Positions 1-6,032 of a stretch of DNA of 10,214 nucleotides are shown here, in pieces. The position numbers and the translations under genes are program-made. The stretch covers positions 1 through 10,214 of the forward strand of contig VSNB01000107.1 of NCBI GenBank assembly GCA_009774055.1, written 5' to 3'. Within the stretch, counting starts at the first letter, position 1; every line of letters starts with the position of its first letter. The notes beneath the pieces were generated by a model. The model saw nothing but the letters and a program-made list of their open reading frames with translations. It did not search any database and was not told where the DNA came from. This DNA comes from Clostridiales bacterium (lineage in GTDB: Bacteria; Bacillota; Clostridia; Oscillospirales; Oscillospiraceae).

Positions 1-644
1 TACAACATTGCCCTGATAAGGTCTCCGCTTTCTTTCAACATAGCCAGATTTCCTATGTTCTAATTCGGGAGTAATATGAGCGGCAGACTCTCGGAAGGGT
101 CAGTAAAAAAACTGGAAAACATGGTATGTTGCGCTGGTATGCCGTTATATTGATACAGTGGATTCAGGGAACTGGACTCAGTCATATCATGAATAAAGCC
201 ATTGAATTTAAGCAAAACAATCCTGATTCCGGCGTCCAAATCGACGGCAAACAGGAGCGCTACAACGATTCCCGTGAACACCGGAATGTCGTAATTGCGG
301 ATACATTAGAGGTAATTGAGAATGTAATTCTTTTCAGCATTTCCAACTATTTTCTGCGTTTCTCGAATGAATATAAGCGTTTTCATAATGTGGATACCTT
401 TCAAAATGACTGGTACGAATATGTTGAATACGGAACAACAAATCCGCTCACCATACTGTTACAGCGAAGCGGTTTCTCTCGCGAAACCTCTACATATATC
501 CGCCAGCACAAAAGCGAATATGTTGTTATTACACAAAATGGAGGCGTAAAGCTACGGCGCTCTTTGTTGCAGAGTAGGAACTTTGGAGTAGCTCGCGAGT
601 CGGCAGATATACAGTATAATGTGCCAGAAATATTTGTGGATTAA
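1..644 (+). pseudogene. C-terminal remnant of a large, probably superfamily II helicase-like defence protein
   Basis: An open frame runs from an ATG at 126 to the TAA at 642-644 (172 aa), but it does not look like a complete protein. Coding character appears to switch frames upstream: frame 3 from the window edge reads to ...YVLIRE and stops at 72-74; frame 1 then reads MSGRLSEGSVKKLENM... from 76 and stops at 151-153; from about 165 frame 3 reads GTGLSHIMNKAIEFK onward to the end. This pattern fits two compensating frameshifts plus an in-frame stop in an originally longer gene. The C-terminal part (NPLTILLQRSGFSRE, then a Y-N-V-P-E-I-F end) resembles the tail of DEAD/DEAH-type proteins found beside GIY-YIG nucleases; this is from memory of the family, no helicase motif is present in the window. 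The next gene starts 14 bases after the stop, as expected for an old operon pair. It is AT-richer than the genes at the right. Confidence 0.5.
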
Positions 645-658
645 GGGGGAACACCGTA

Positions 659-1552
659 GTGCGTGGAAAAAGTATTAATTTGTTTTTAATGGATGGCGAT
701 GCCAATGGTCGTATCAAATGTACCCTTGCCAACTGGACAGGTATTGCCCATAAAATCCCCCGTACTGAACTTGACAAGTGCAAGGAGCGGGATGACCTAA
801 AGCAGAGCGGCGTATATTTCTTGTTTGGAGTCTCTGATCAAACAGGGAAACTGGTTGTGTACATAGGGCAGGCCGGGGCCAGGAAAAATGGCGAAGGCAT
901 CCTTAATCGACTGCAAGAGCACAAGCGCAACCCAGAAAAGGACTACTGGACAGAGGCAGTAGTGTTTACAACATCAAACAATTCCTTTGGCCCCACAGAG
1001 ATCAGTTATCTTGAAAATCGTTTCTGCAATCTCGCTATTGCTGCCAACCGCTATGAAGTGAAAAACGGCAATGATCCTACCTCCGGGAACATAACCGAGG
1101 AGAAAGAAAGCGAGTTAGAGGAATTCATTGATTTCGCCAAACTCATCATGGGCACATTAGGGCACAAGGTTTTTGTCCCTCTGAGCCAGGTCCCAACACC
1201 AAAAGAGTCACCAGTGGATGGAGAAGCGGATGAGGGTATTAAGTTCTACCTTACCCGTACAGTTAAACAGTATGGTATAACTGTTAATGCTGCGGCAAGG
1301 CAAACCAGTGACGGTTTTGTTGTGCTACGGGGCAGTAGCATTTCGCCACAGGATGACAACACTATCTCAGTCGGAATCAAGGAGCGCCGAAAGTCGGCTC
1401 AAGTGGATGACAACTATGTTCTGCTGGAAGATGTCCTCCTTGCCAGCCCATCTGGAGCGGCTATGTTTGTTGTGGGGAAAAGTGCAAACGGCTGGACTTC
1501 TTGGAAAACCCAAGACGGAAAAACTCTCCATGACCTGGAAAGCGACCAGTGA
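659..1552 (+). CDS. GIY-YIG nuclease family protein with C-terminal DUF4357-like domain
   Basis: A 297-aa cytoplasmic protein, probably a DNA-cleaving endonuclease. The GIY-YIG core is visible: GVYFLFG at 51-57 (the GIY strand, here GVY), VVYIGQAG at 66-73 (YIG), an arginine at 84 in ILNRLQEH as the expected catalytic Arg, and Glu119 in YLENRF as the expected metal-binding Glu. The C-terminus (about 236-295) ends in SPSGAAMFVVGKSANGW and W-K-T-x-D-G-K-T-L, the pattern I associate with DUF4357. The start is a GTG at 659; the strong AAGGGGGA at 643-650 sits about 8 bases before it and overlaps the upstream stop region, so the two genes were probably co-transcribed. Proteins of this build often occur in defence islands and next to helicases, so a role in foreign DNA restriction is plausible but not shown. 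Composition is AT-richer than the right-hand genes, suggesting acquisition by transfer. All key residues appear intact although its upstream partner is broken. Confidence 0.85.
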   Translation: MRGKSINLFLMDGDANGRIKCTLANWTGIAHKIPRTELDKCKERDDLKQSGVYFLFGVSDQTGKLVVYIGQAGARKNGEGILNRLQEHKRNPEKDYWTEAVVFTTSNNSFGPTEISYLENRFCNLAIAANRYEVKNGNDPTSGNITEEKESELEEFIDFAKLIMGTLGHKVFVPLSQVPTPKESPVDGEADEGIKFYLTRTVKQYGITVNAAARQTSDGFVVLRGSSISPQDDNTISVGIKERRKSAQVDDNYVLLEDVLLASPSGAAMFVVGKSANGWTSWKTQDGKTLHDLESDQ

Positions 1553-1660
1553 ATGGAATGACAACCTTTCAACGATTTCCCTAATCTTTTAATTTTCCCT
1601 CCTGTGGGGTAGGGGGAGGGTTCAAATTCCCAATTCCTCTCACCAGCGTTCAGCCCCCTC

Positions 1661-1710
1661 AAAACAAAAAAGCGGGATGCCGGAGGCCATCTGCACCCCC
1701 GGCGTCCCGC
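1661..1710 (-). terminator. Rho-independent terminator-like hairpin, minus direction (second, downstream of tRNA-Leu)
   Basis: The arms GCGGGATGCCGG (1672-1683) and CCGGCGTCCCGC (1699-1710) pair over 12 bases with one G-T wobble. Read on the minus strand the stem is followed by a T-rich tract (complement of 1661-1671), which fits an intrinsic terminator for minus-strand transcription. It lies about 80 bases past the tRNA end, behind another terminator, so it is probably a backup or it separates the tRNA from the converging plus-strand nuclease gene. Confidence 0.65.
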
Positions 1711-1742
1711 CATTCCCTTGATTTCAGGGCTTTTTCATAAGC

Positions 1743-1788
1743 AAAATTAAAAAGTCCTCAGTCGATTGTATCATCGACTGAGGACTTT
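1743..1788 (-). terminator. Rho-independent terminator of tRNA-Leu
   Basis: A perfect 16-bp inverted repeat, AAAGTCCTCAGTCGAT at 1751-1766 and its complement at 1773-1788, with a 6-base loop. On the minus strand the stem is followed by TTTTTAATTTT, a good U-tract. It starts 3 bases beyond the CCA end of the tRNA gene, so it is the primary terminator of that transcript. Confidence 0.85.
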
Positions 1789-1790
1789 CG

Positions 1791-1875
1791 TGGTGCGCCT
1801 GAAGGGACTTGAACCCCCACGCAGTACTGCACGAGAACCTAAATCTCGCATGTCTACCAATTCCATCACAGGCGC
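1791..1875 (-). tRNA. tRNA-Leu (anticodon UAG)
   Basis: On the minus strand the 5' acceptor arm GCGCCTG (1875-1869) pairs with CAGGCGC (1801-1795), followed by A and an encoded CCA (1793-1791). The anticodon stem CGAGA/TCTCG encloses the loop TTTAGGT, giving anticodon TAG, which reads CUA and other CUN leucine codons. A D-arm with the AATTGGTAGAC pattern typical of tRNA-Leu, a long class II variable arm (GCAG-TA-CTGC) and a T-loop TTCAAGT are present, so the gene appears intact at 85 bases including CCA. It has its own promoter and terminator. Confidence 0.97.
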
Positions 1876-1889
1876 TTATTCATATGTTC

Positions 1890-1918
1890 ATTATACTCAA
1901 CTAAAGCACATTTGTAAA
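1890..1918 (-). promoter_or_regulatory. Sigma-A-type promoter of tRNA-Leu
   Basis: On the minus strand TTTACA (1918-1913) is separated by 17 bases from a perfect TATAAT (1895-1890). The mature tRNA 5' end lies 14 bases downstream of the -10 box, leaving a short leader for RNase P removal. Confidence 0.85.
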
Positions 1919-1925
1919 GAGAATC

Positions 1926-2091
1926 CTTAGGGCTTATTTGAAAAAACGAGAAAGCTGCGCTAAAGCAATAAAATAGCGATAGCGGCAAGGAAAACAAAAG
2001 TGATAAATGAAGCATCCCATTTGTCATATCTGGCAGCAATTTTGCGAAACCATTTGGTTTTACGCTCATTATTTCTCTAACAGAACCTAAG
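1926..2091 (-). mobile_element. Internally deleted IS5-type insertion sequence remnant (about 166 bp)
   Basis: The two ends are imperfect inverted repeats: 1926-1946 on the plus strand and 2091-2071 on the minus strand share CTTAGG and match at 14 of 21 positions by eye. Between them, near one end, lies the C-terminus of an IS5-type transposase, with the expected short gap between its stop and the element end. This suggests an insertion sequence that lost most of its interior, giving a MITE-like remnant. No clear direct target duplication is seen (CTTAG at one side, CTAAG at the other), so the exact ends are uncertain. Confidence 0.45.
1960..2076 (-). pseudogene. C-terminal fragment of IS5-family (DDE) transposase
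   Basis: In one minus-strand frame, bounded by a TAG immediately upstream (2079-2077) and TAG at 1962-1960, the translation contains WFRKIAARYDKWDASFITF followed by a hydrophobic V-F-L-A-A-I-A-I-L-L-L tail. The R-K-I-A-x-R-Y-D-K motif and the following F...LAAI segment are the conserved extreme C-terminus of IS5-family transposases, just after the catalytic Glu helix. Only about 38 codons remain, and none of the DDE residues, so it cannot be active. An overlapping longer frame (ATG at 2069) does not show the motif. Confidence 0.65.
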
Positions 2092-2125
2092 ATTTATCGT
2101 CCAACCCACAATAACATCATCTGAA

Positions 2126-2151
2126 GAAGACGGCGCATAAGCGCCGTCTTC
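2126..2151 (-). terminator. Terminator of the collagen-like gene
   Basis: A perfect 11-bp stem, GAAGACGGCGC and GCGCCGTCTTC around an ATAA loop, begins 9 bases after the stop codon of the collagen-like gene. The U-tract on the minus strand is poor (TTCAGATGATGTT), so termination strength is uncertain, but position and stem quality fit a terminator. Confidence 0.7.
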
Positions 2152-2160
2152 CCCAAACAA

Positions 2161-2724
2161 TCAGATTTCCAGCAAACCCGCAGCCCGCAGGTTTGCCAGC
2201 AGCGCGTTGAACGCCGTGACAATATCCACCGTGCTGGAAGCATCCGGTACCGCCGCCGCCGGGGTAAATTCCGCCGCCGGACCGGTAGGACCAGCAGGAC
2301 CAGTGGGACCAGCGGGCCCCATCGCCCCGGCCGCACCCGCTGGACCTGCGGGTCCTGTGGGACCGGGAACACCAGTCGCACCCGCCGGGCCGGCAGGACC
2401 CATAGTTCCGGCTGCGCCCGCTGGACCCGTGGGACCCGTGGGACCGGGAACACCAGCCGCACCCGCTGGACCGGCAGGGCCTGCAGGGCCAGGGGCGCCT
2501 TCCGCTCCCATCGGGCCTGCGGGACCCATGGGTCCCATTGCGCCTGCGGGGCCCATCGGACCTCTCGGACCGGGAACGCCCGGCATACCCATCGGGCCCA
2601 CGGGACCCGGCAGACCTCGGGGGCCTCTCGGACCAACGGGGCCGGGAATACAGCAGACGCTGCCGCATTCGCCAGGACAGCCAGGGCAGCCGCAGGGGTC
2701 AGGCTCGTAGCAATTGTATCTCAT
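2161..2724 (-). CDS. Collagen-like (Gly-X-Y) repeat protein, probable spore surface or exosporium-type protein
   Basis: A 187-aa protein. The start is the ATG at 2724-2722, with GGGAGGAAA (2740-2732) 7 bases upstream; upstream in-frame sequence is arginine-rich and unlikely to be translated. Residues 1-27 are Cys-rich (seven Cys, CGCPGCPGEC and VCC), with no signal peptide. Residues 28-150 are 41 uninterrupted Gly-X-Y triplets, mostly GPA, GPT and GPM, able to form a collagen triple helix. Residues 151-187 form a small non-collagen C-terminus (TPAAAVPDASSTVDIVTAFN, then LLANLRAAGLLEI), a tail type I know from Firmicutes collagen-like proteins of exosporium/BclA-like character, where it would help trimerise. 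Lack of a secretion signal fits a protein assembled on the spore from the mother cell. It lies downstream of ade on the same strand, but 196 bases away with a possible terminator between, so it probably has its own promoter. Function as a spore surface component is inference. Confidence 0.85.
   Translation of the reverse strand: MRYNCYEPDPCGCPGCPGECGSVCCIPGPVGPRGPRGLPGPVGPMGMPGVPGPRGPMGPAGAMGPMGPAGPMGAEGAPGPAGPAGPAGAAGVPGPTGPTGPAGAAGTMGPAGPAGATGVPGPTGPAGPAGAAGAMGPAGPTGPAGPTGPAAEFTPAAAVPDASSTVDIVTAFNALLANLRAAGLLEI
2293..2454 (-). repeat. Two tandem 81-bp units within the collagen-like gene
   Basis: Residues 91-117 and 118-144 of the collagen-like protein are near-identical 27-aa units, each starting GVPGPTGP and continuing x-GPAGAAG-x-MGPAGP. 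The units are 2374-2454 and 2293-2373. Such in-frame tandem copies can expand or contract by slippage or recombination, so length differences between strains are expected. Confidence 0.8.
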
Positions 2725-2752
2725 TGGGGAATTTCCTCCCTGTATCACAGTG

Positions 2753-2772
2753 GCGCGGCCTCTCAGCCGCGC
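2753..2772 (-). other. GC-rich inverted repeat in the leader of the collagen-like gene
   Basis: GCGCGGC at 2753-2759 and GCCGCGC at 2766-2772 form a 7-bp stem with a 6-base loop, about 30 bases upstream of the start codon. There is no T-tract on the minus strand, so it is not a convincing terminator; it may affect message folding or stability. The surrounding stretch 2725-2920 holds no other gene that I can support. Confidence 0.35.
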
Positions 2773-2860
2773 GGGACGGACGGAGCGCGCCGTGACGGAG
2801 GCCCCGCGCCCACTCCAGTATATGCAGCTCTCCCGCACCGCGCCATACTTGACGCAGGAG

Positions 2861-2890
2861 AAAAATAACCCCTGGCAGCCCTCCCCTGCC
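2861..2890 (-). terminator. Possible weak terminator after ade
   Basis: On the minus strand, 31 bases after the ade stop, GGCAG (2890-2886) pairs with CTGCC (2878-2874) around a 7-base loop and is followed a few bases later by TTATTTTT (2868-2861). The stem is only 5 bp and the T-tract is offset, so it is a weak candidate. It would separate ade from the collagen-like gene. Confidence 0.35.
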
Positions 2891-2920
2891 GTCTTTCCTA
2901 AAATTTCCTCCTCTGTGATC

Positions 2921-4648
2921 CTATACGTACTGCTGTTTCGCCACATCGATCACGCCCCGGGTGGTCAGACGCAGAGTGGGAATCACCGGCAGGGACATAA
3001 AGCTCAGCGTCATAAACGGATCGATCTCCCGGTTCACACCCAGGGCAAAGGCGGCGGCCTTGGCGTTTTCCAGGGCCTCGTTGACGTTCTCCAGGGTGTC
3101 GTCGCTCATGAGCCCGGCGATGGACAGGACCACTTCGCCCTTGGCCTCCCCCTTCTCCATCACCACGATACCGCCCTTGTTTTCCGCCACCCGGTTGGCG
3201 GCAGCGGCCATATCCTCTTCGTCAGCCCCCACCACGATGATGTTGTGGGAGTCATGAGAGACGCTGGTAGCCACCGCCCCCCGCTTGAGGCCGTAGCCCT
3301 GCAGATAGCCAACGCCGATGTGGCGGGTGTGCTTGTGCCGCTCAATGACGGCAATCTTCAGAATATCCCACTCCGGGTCGATGTGGTCGGAGTAGCCCTG
3401 GTCCACGGTGACGATCTCGCCGGGAACCATGCCGATGATCCCCCGGGGCCGCCGCTCCGCGAAGTCCTCCGCCGAGAGACGGGCCAGGTGGAAGGTGTCG
3501 TGGGCCTTCTGGACCAGATAAGGGTCGATCTCCGGGACGGGAAAATCCTTGACCGACTTCCCGTCGTACATTTCCACGCCCTTTTTGAACACCTGCAGGA
3601 TGTTGAAATCCTGGAAATTGTCGATCACCACAAAATCCGCCAGATAGCCGGGCGCAATGGCCCCCCGGTTATTGAGCAGGAAGTACCTCGCCGCATGGTG
3701 GCAGGCCACCTTTACCGCCAGGATGGGGTCCGCCCCCCGGCGGATGGCCTCCCGGACGTTATAGTCGATGTGGCCCTTTTCCAGCAGGTCGCTGGGGTGC
3801 TTATCGTCACAACAGAACATGCACCGGTCCGCGTACTTCTCCGTCAGCAGGGGCAGTAGCGCCTGCAGGTTCCGGGCGGCGGTGCCCTCCCGGATCATGA
3901 TGAACTGGCCCCGCTCCAGCTTGGCGATGGCGTCCGCCGGGTCGGAGCACTCGTGGTCGGAGTAGACTCCGGCGGCAATGTAGGCGTTGAGATCATTCCC
4001 CGCCAAGCCGGGGGCATGGCCGTCGATCTTCTTGTGGTGGGCCTGAGCGGCCACGATCTTCTCGATGACCATGGGGTCCGCTCCGATGACGCCGGGGTAG
4101 TTCATCATTTCCGCCAGCCCCTGGACCCGGGGATGGTCATAGAAGGAGTCGACAGCGCGGTAATCCAGCACCGCCCCACTCTCGTCCATGGGCGTGGCGG
4201 GGACACAGGAGGGCAGCATGAAGCGCACATCCACCGGCAGATCCTCGGTGGCCTGCAGCATGTACTCCACGCCGTCGGCGCCCATGACATTGGCGATCTC
4301 GTGAGGGTCGGTGATGACGGTGGTGGTGCCGTGGGGCAGCACCGCCTTGACGAACTCCCGGGGGGAAACCATGGCGCTCTCCAGGTGGATGTGGGCATCG
4401 ATAAAGCCGGGAAGGACCAGCCTGCCGGACATATCGTACTCCGTCTCCCCGCTGTACTCACCCATGCCCACGATCAGCCCCTCCGCCACGGCAATATCCC
4501 CATGACAGAGCTCGCTGGAGAACACATTGACGTAGACGGCGTTTTTCAGCACCAGATCGGCCTTCTCCCGGCCCGCGGCCACCTCGACGATCCGCAGCTT
4601 CTTGCCCAGCTTGCGGTTAATCCGGCCAGTGTAGCTTTCAGCTCCCAT
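2921..4648 (-). CDS. ade: Adenine deaminase
   Basis: A 575-aa cytoplasmic metal-dependent amidohydrolase that converts adenine and water to hypoxanthine and ammonia in purine salvage. Length matches the bacterial adenine deaminase family. Visible motifs: GFIDAHIHLESAMVSP at 81-96 with the metal-binding His86 and His88; TVITDPHEIANVMG at 110-123; KIDGHAPGL at 207-215; SDHECS at 230-235; FCCDDKHPSDLL at 278-289 with the catalytic-site Asp/His cluster; then the family's C-terminal domain with SHDSHNI. The start is the ATG at 4648-4646, chosen because GGAGGA (4660-4655) lies 6 bases upstream and the N-terminus fits the family; an in-frame extension further upstream runs through the promoter and is not credible. 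It is divergent from the ABC transporter operon, with its own promoter at 4730-4758. No purine riboswitch pattern is recognisable in its roughly 75-base leader. Appears intact. Confidence 0.96.
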   Translation of the reverse strand: MGAESYTGRINRKLGKKLRIVEVAAGREKADLVLKNAVYVNVFSSELCHGDIAVAEGLIVGMGEYSGETEYDMSGRLVLPGFIDAHIHLESAMVSPREFVKAVLPHGTTTVITDPHEIANVMGADGVEYMLQATEDLPVDVRFMLPSCVPATPMDESGAVLDYRAVDSFYDHPRVQGLAEMMNYPGVIGADPMVIEKIVAAQAHHKKIDGHAPGLAGNDLNAYIAAGVYSDHECSDPADAIAKLERGQFIMIREGTAARNLQALLPLLTEKYADRCMFCCDDKHPSDLLEKGHIDYNVREAIRRGADPILAVKVACHHAARYFLLNNRGAIAPGYLADFVVIDNFQDFNILQVFKKGVEMYDGKSVKDFPVPEIDPYLVQKAHDTFHLARLSAEDFAERRPRGIIGMVPGEIVTVDQGYSDHIDPEWDILKIAVIERHKHTRHIGVGYLQGYGLKRGAVATSVSHDSHNIIVVGADEEDMAAAANRVAENKGGIVVMEKGEAKGEVVLSIAGLMSDDTLENVNEALENAKAAAFALGVNREIDPFMTLSFMSLPVIPTLRLTTRGVIDVAKQQYV

Positions 4649-4681
4649 AAGCGATCCTCCTTTTCCGCATATATGACACCT

Positions 4682-4720
4682 GAATATAAAGAAAACAGGC
4701 TGCACGAGATTCCTGCGGCC
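4682..4720 (-). promoter_or_regulatory. Hairpin plus U-rich stretch in the ade leader (possible attenuator)
   Basis: Near the predicted 5' end of the ade transcript, GGCCGCA (4720-4714) pairs with TGCAGCC (4704-4698) with one mismatch around a 9-base loop, followed by TGTTTTCTTTATATT. This resembles a weak intrinsic terminator ahead of the gene and could act as an attenuator or a stabilising 5' hairpin. No competing antiterminator structure was identified. Confidence 0.3.
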
Positions 4721-4729
4721 TTTGGAGCT

Positions 4730-4758
4730 ATTGTACCACACGCGGTATGCTTTGTCCA
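4730..4758 (-). promoter_or_regulatory. Sigma-A-type promoter of ade
   Basis: On the minus strand TGGACA (4758-4753) is followed after exactly 17 bases by TACAAT (4735-4730), both close to consensus. The predicted transcription start is near 4723, giving a leader of about 75 bases before the ade ATG. Confidence 0.75.
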
Positions 4759-4844
4759 CCTGTTTTTGCCCGCTCCGCACGGCGGCTTTGTGAAAGTGGG
4801 CAAAGATCATATCACAGAATGCCGGTAATTTGTCAAATATCGAC

Positions 4845-4873
4845 TGGAAATGGCGGGGACCAACCTTTATACT
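4845..4873 (+). promoter_or_regulatory. Probable promoter of the ABC transporter operon
   Basis: TGGAAA (4845-4850) and TATACT (4868-4873) are 17 bases apart; the -10 box is good, the -35 box matches 4 of 6 consensus bases. It would give a leader of roughly 85 bases before the ATPase gene. A short palindrome, GCCCTG-CC-CAGGGC (4931-4944), lies just before the start codon and could partly hide the ribosome binding site. Confidence 0.55.
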
Positions 4874-4964
4874 AGTTCCATATTCGGGGGAGGACAAAGG
4901 ATTCCCCTTATTCGCATACGGGACAGAACAGCCCTGCCCAGGGCGGAAAGGGATGGTCAACAGG

Positions 4965-6020
4965 ATGGAGGTCAAACTCAGAGGTCTGACAAAACGGTTT
5001 GGAAAGACAACGGCGGTCAACGGGATCGACGTGACCTTTCAGGACGGCAAGCTGACGGGACTGCTGGGCCCCAGCGGCTGCGGCAAATCCACAACCCTGT
5101 ATATGATCGCGGGACTGGAGAGCGTCACGGAGGGGGACATCTTTTTCGGCAGCCGGGACGTGACAACGCTGATGCCGGAAAAGCGGAACATCGGACTGGT
5201 TTTCCAGAACTACGCGCTGTACCCCCATATGTCGGTGGAGGAGAATATCGCCTTTCCCCTGACAAACCGGAAGCATCCGGAAACCGGCAGGCGCTGTACC
5301 CGGGCCGAATGCCGCCAGGCCGTGGAGGAAATCGCCCAGCTGGTACAGATCGAGGACCTTCTCAAGCGCAAGCCCGGACAGCTCTCCGGCGGCCAGCAGC
5401 AGCGTGTAGCCATCGCCCGGGCCCTGGTCAAGCAGCCGGACGTACTGCTGCTGGACGAGCCGCTGAGCAATCTGGACGCCCGCCTGCGCATGGAAATGCG
5501 CTCGGAGATCCGGCGGATTCAGCAGGAGTCCAAGGTCACCACGATTTTCGTCACCCACGATCAGGAGGAGGCCATGAGCATCACCGACGAGATTGTCCTC
5601 ATGCGCCAGGGCTCCGTACAGCAGGTCGCCCCGCCCCACGCCATGTATGCCGACCCGGTCAACTGCTTCGCCGCCTCCTTCATGGGCAATCCCCCTATTT
5701 CGTATGTGGACGCGGAACTGCGGGACGGCTGGGCGGTGCTCTCCGATGGCCTGCGCCTGCCCTGCGGCGCGAAGGCCCAGGGGAAGGTGCGGATCGGTAT
5801 CCGGCCCGAGGCATGGTCCATCGGCGGGGACATTCCGGTGGAGCTGACATCGGTGGAAATGCGGGGACAGGACCAGGTAGTGGGCTTCCGCCTGTCCGGA
5901 CACGAGATCCGGGCCATCCTGGACGCGGAGCAGGAGGCGCGGCCCGGCCAGCGGCTGGACCTGCGTCTGCGGGAGAACCGCTGCTACTGCTTCGACCCCG
6001 TCACGGAAACCCGCCTTTAA
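4965..6020 (+). CDS. ABC transporter ATP-binding protein (CUT1 / UgpC-MalK type)
   Basis: A 351-aa cytoplasmic ATPase that powers the importer formed with the next genes. Visible motifs: Walker A GPSGCGKST at 35-43, Q-loop Gln81 in VFQNYALYPHMS, signature LSGGQQQR at 140-147, Walker B VLLLDEP at 160-166 followed by the D-loop SNLD, and the H-loop His198 in VTHDQEE. The part after about residue 235 is the TOBE-type regulatory/substrate-linked domain of the MalK/UgpC group (FMGNPP, then GIRPE at 278-282). Length is normal for this group. The start at 4965 gives the usual N-terminus MEVKLRGLTKRFG; an in-frame ATG at 4953 (MVNRMEVKL) is a real alternative, with GGGCGG 6 bases before it, whereas the GGAAAGGG at 4945-4952 is 12 bases from 4965. 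The ATPase is first in the operon, 12 bases before the first permease. UgpC-like members often serve more than one CUT1 system, so the substrate cannot be read from this subunit. Confidence 0.94.
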   Translation: MEVKLRGLTKRFGKTTAVNGIDVTFQDGKLTGLLGPSGCGKSTTLYMIAGLESVTEGDIFFGSRDVTTLMPEKRNIGLVFQNYALYPHMSVEENIAFPLTNRKHPETGRRCTRAECRQAVEEIAQLVQIEDLLKRKPGQLSGGQQQRVAIARALVKQPDVLLLDEPLSNLDARLRMEMRSEIRRIQQESKVTTIFVTHDQEEAMSITDEIVLMRQGSVQQVAPPHAMYADPVNCFAASFMGNPPISYVDAELRDGWAVLSDGLRLPCGAKAQGKVRIGIRPEAWSIGGDIPVELTSVEMRGQDQVVGFRLSGHEIRAILDAEQEARPGQRLDLRLRENRCYCFDPVTETRL

Positions 6021-6032
6021 GGGAGGACCGCC

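Noticed and set aside
1596..1617. CCCTCC / GGAGGG inverted repeat as a plus-strand terminator of the nuclease gene
   Set aside because: The stem is short and the following sequence (TTCAAATTCCC) has no T-run; it may be chance.
1610..1655. T-arm-like GGGTTCAAATTCCC followed by CTCTCACCA, as a possible second tRNA 3' end or attachment site
   Set aside because: The spacing between the T-loop-like part and CCA does not fit a tRNA, there is no acceptor or anticodon arm, and it does not match the 3' end of the adjacent tRNA-Leu.
1866..2069. Minus-strand 67-codon open frame overlapping the tRNA
   Set aside because: It runs into the tRNA-Leu gene and its promoter; another frame of the same stretch carries the transposase motif, so this frame is not the coding one.
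2207..2710. Plus-strand Gly/Pro/Ala-rich open frame opposite the collagen-like gene
   Set aside because: The complement of Gly-Pro-Ala codons also gives Gly/Pro/Ala. This strand breaks the Gly-X-Y rule, whereas the minus strand keeps it for 41 triplets and has a good ribosome binding site.
2714..3859. Plus-strand 381-codon open frame across the ade 3' end and the intergenic region
   Set aside because: Antisense to ade in most of its length, no motif, and no ribosome binding site of note.
4649..4722. Purine riboswitch upstream of ade
   Set aside because: The leader is about 75 bases and lacks the conserved junction and loop sequences of purine riboswitches.
3953..4828. Plus-strand open frames opposite ade
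   Set aside because: Antisense to adenine deaminase, whose metal-binding motifs and promoter are clear; Gly/His/Asp-rich nonsense composition.
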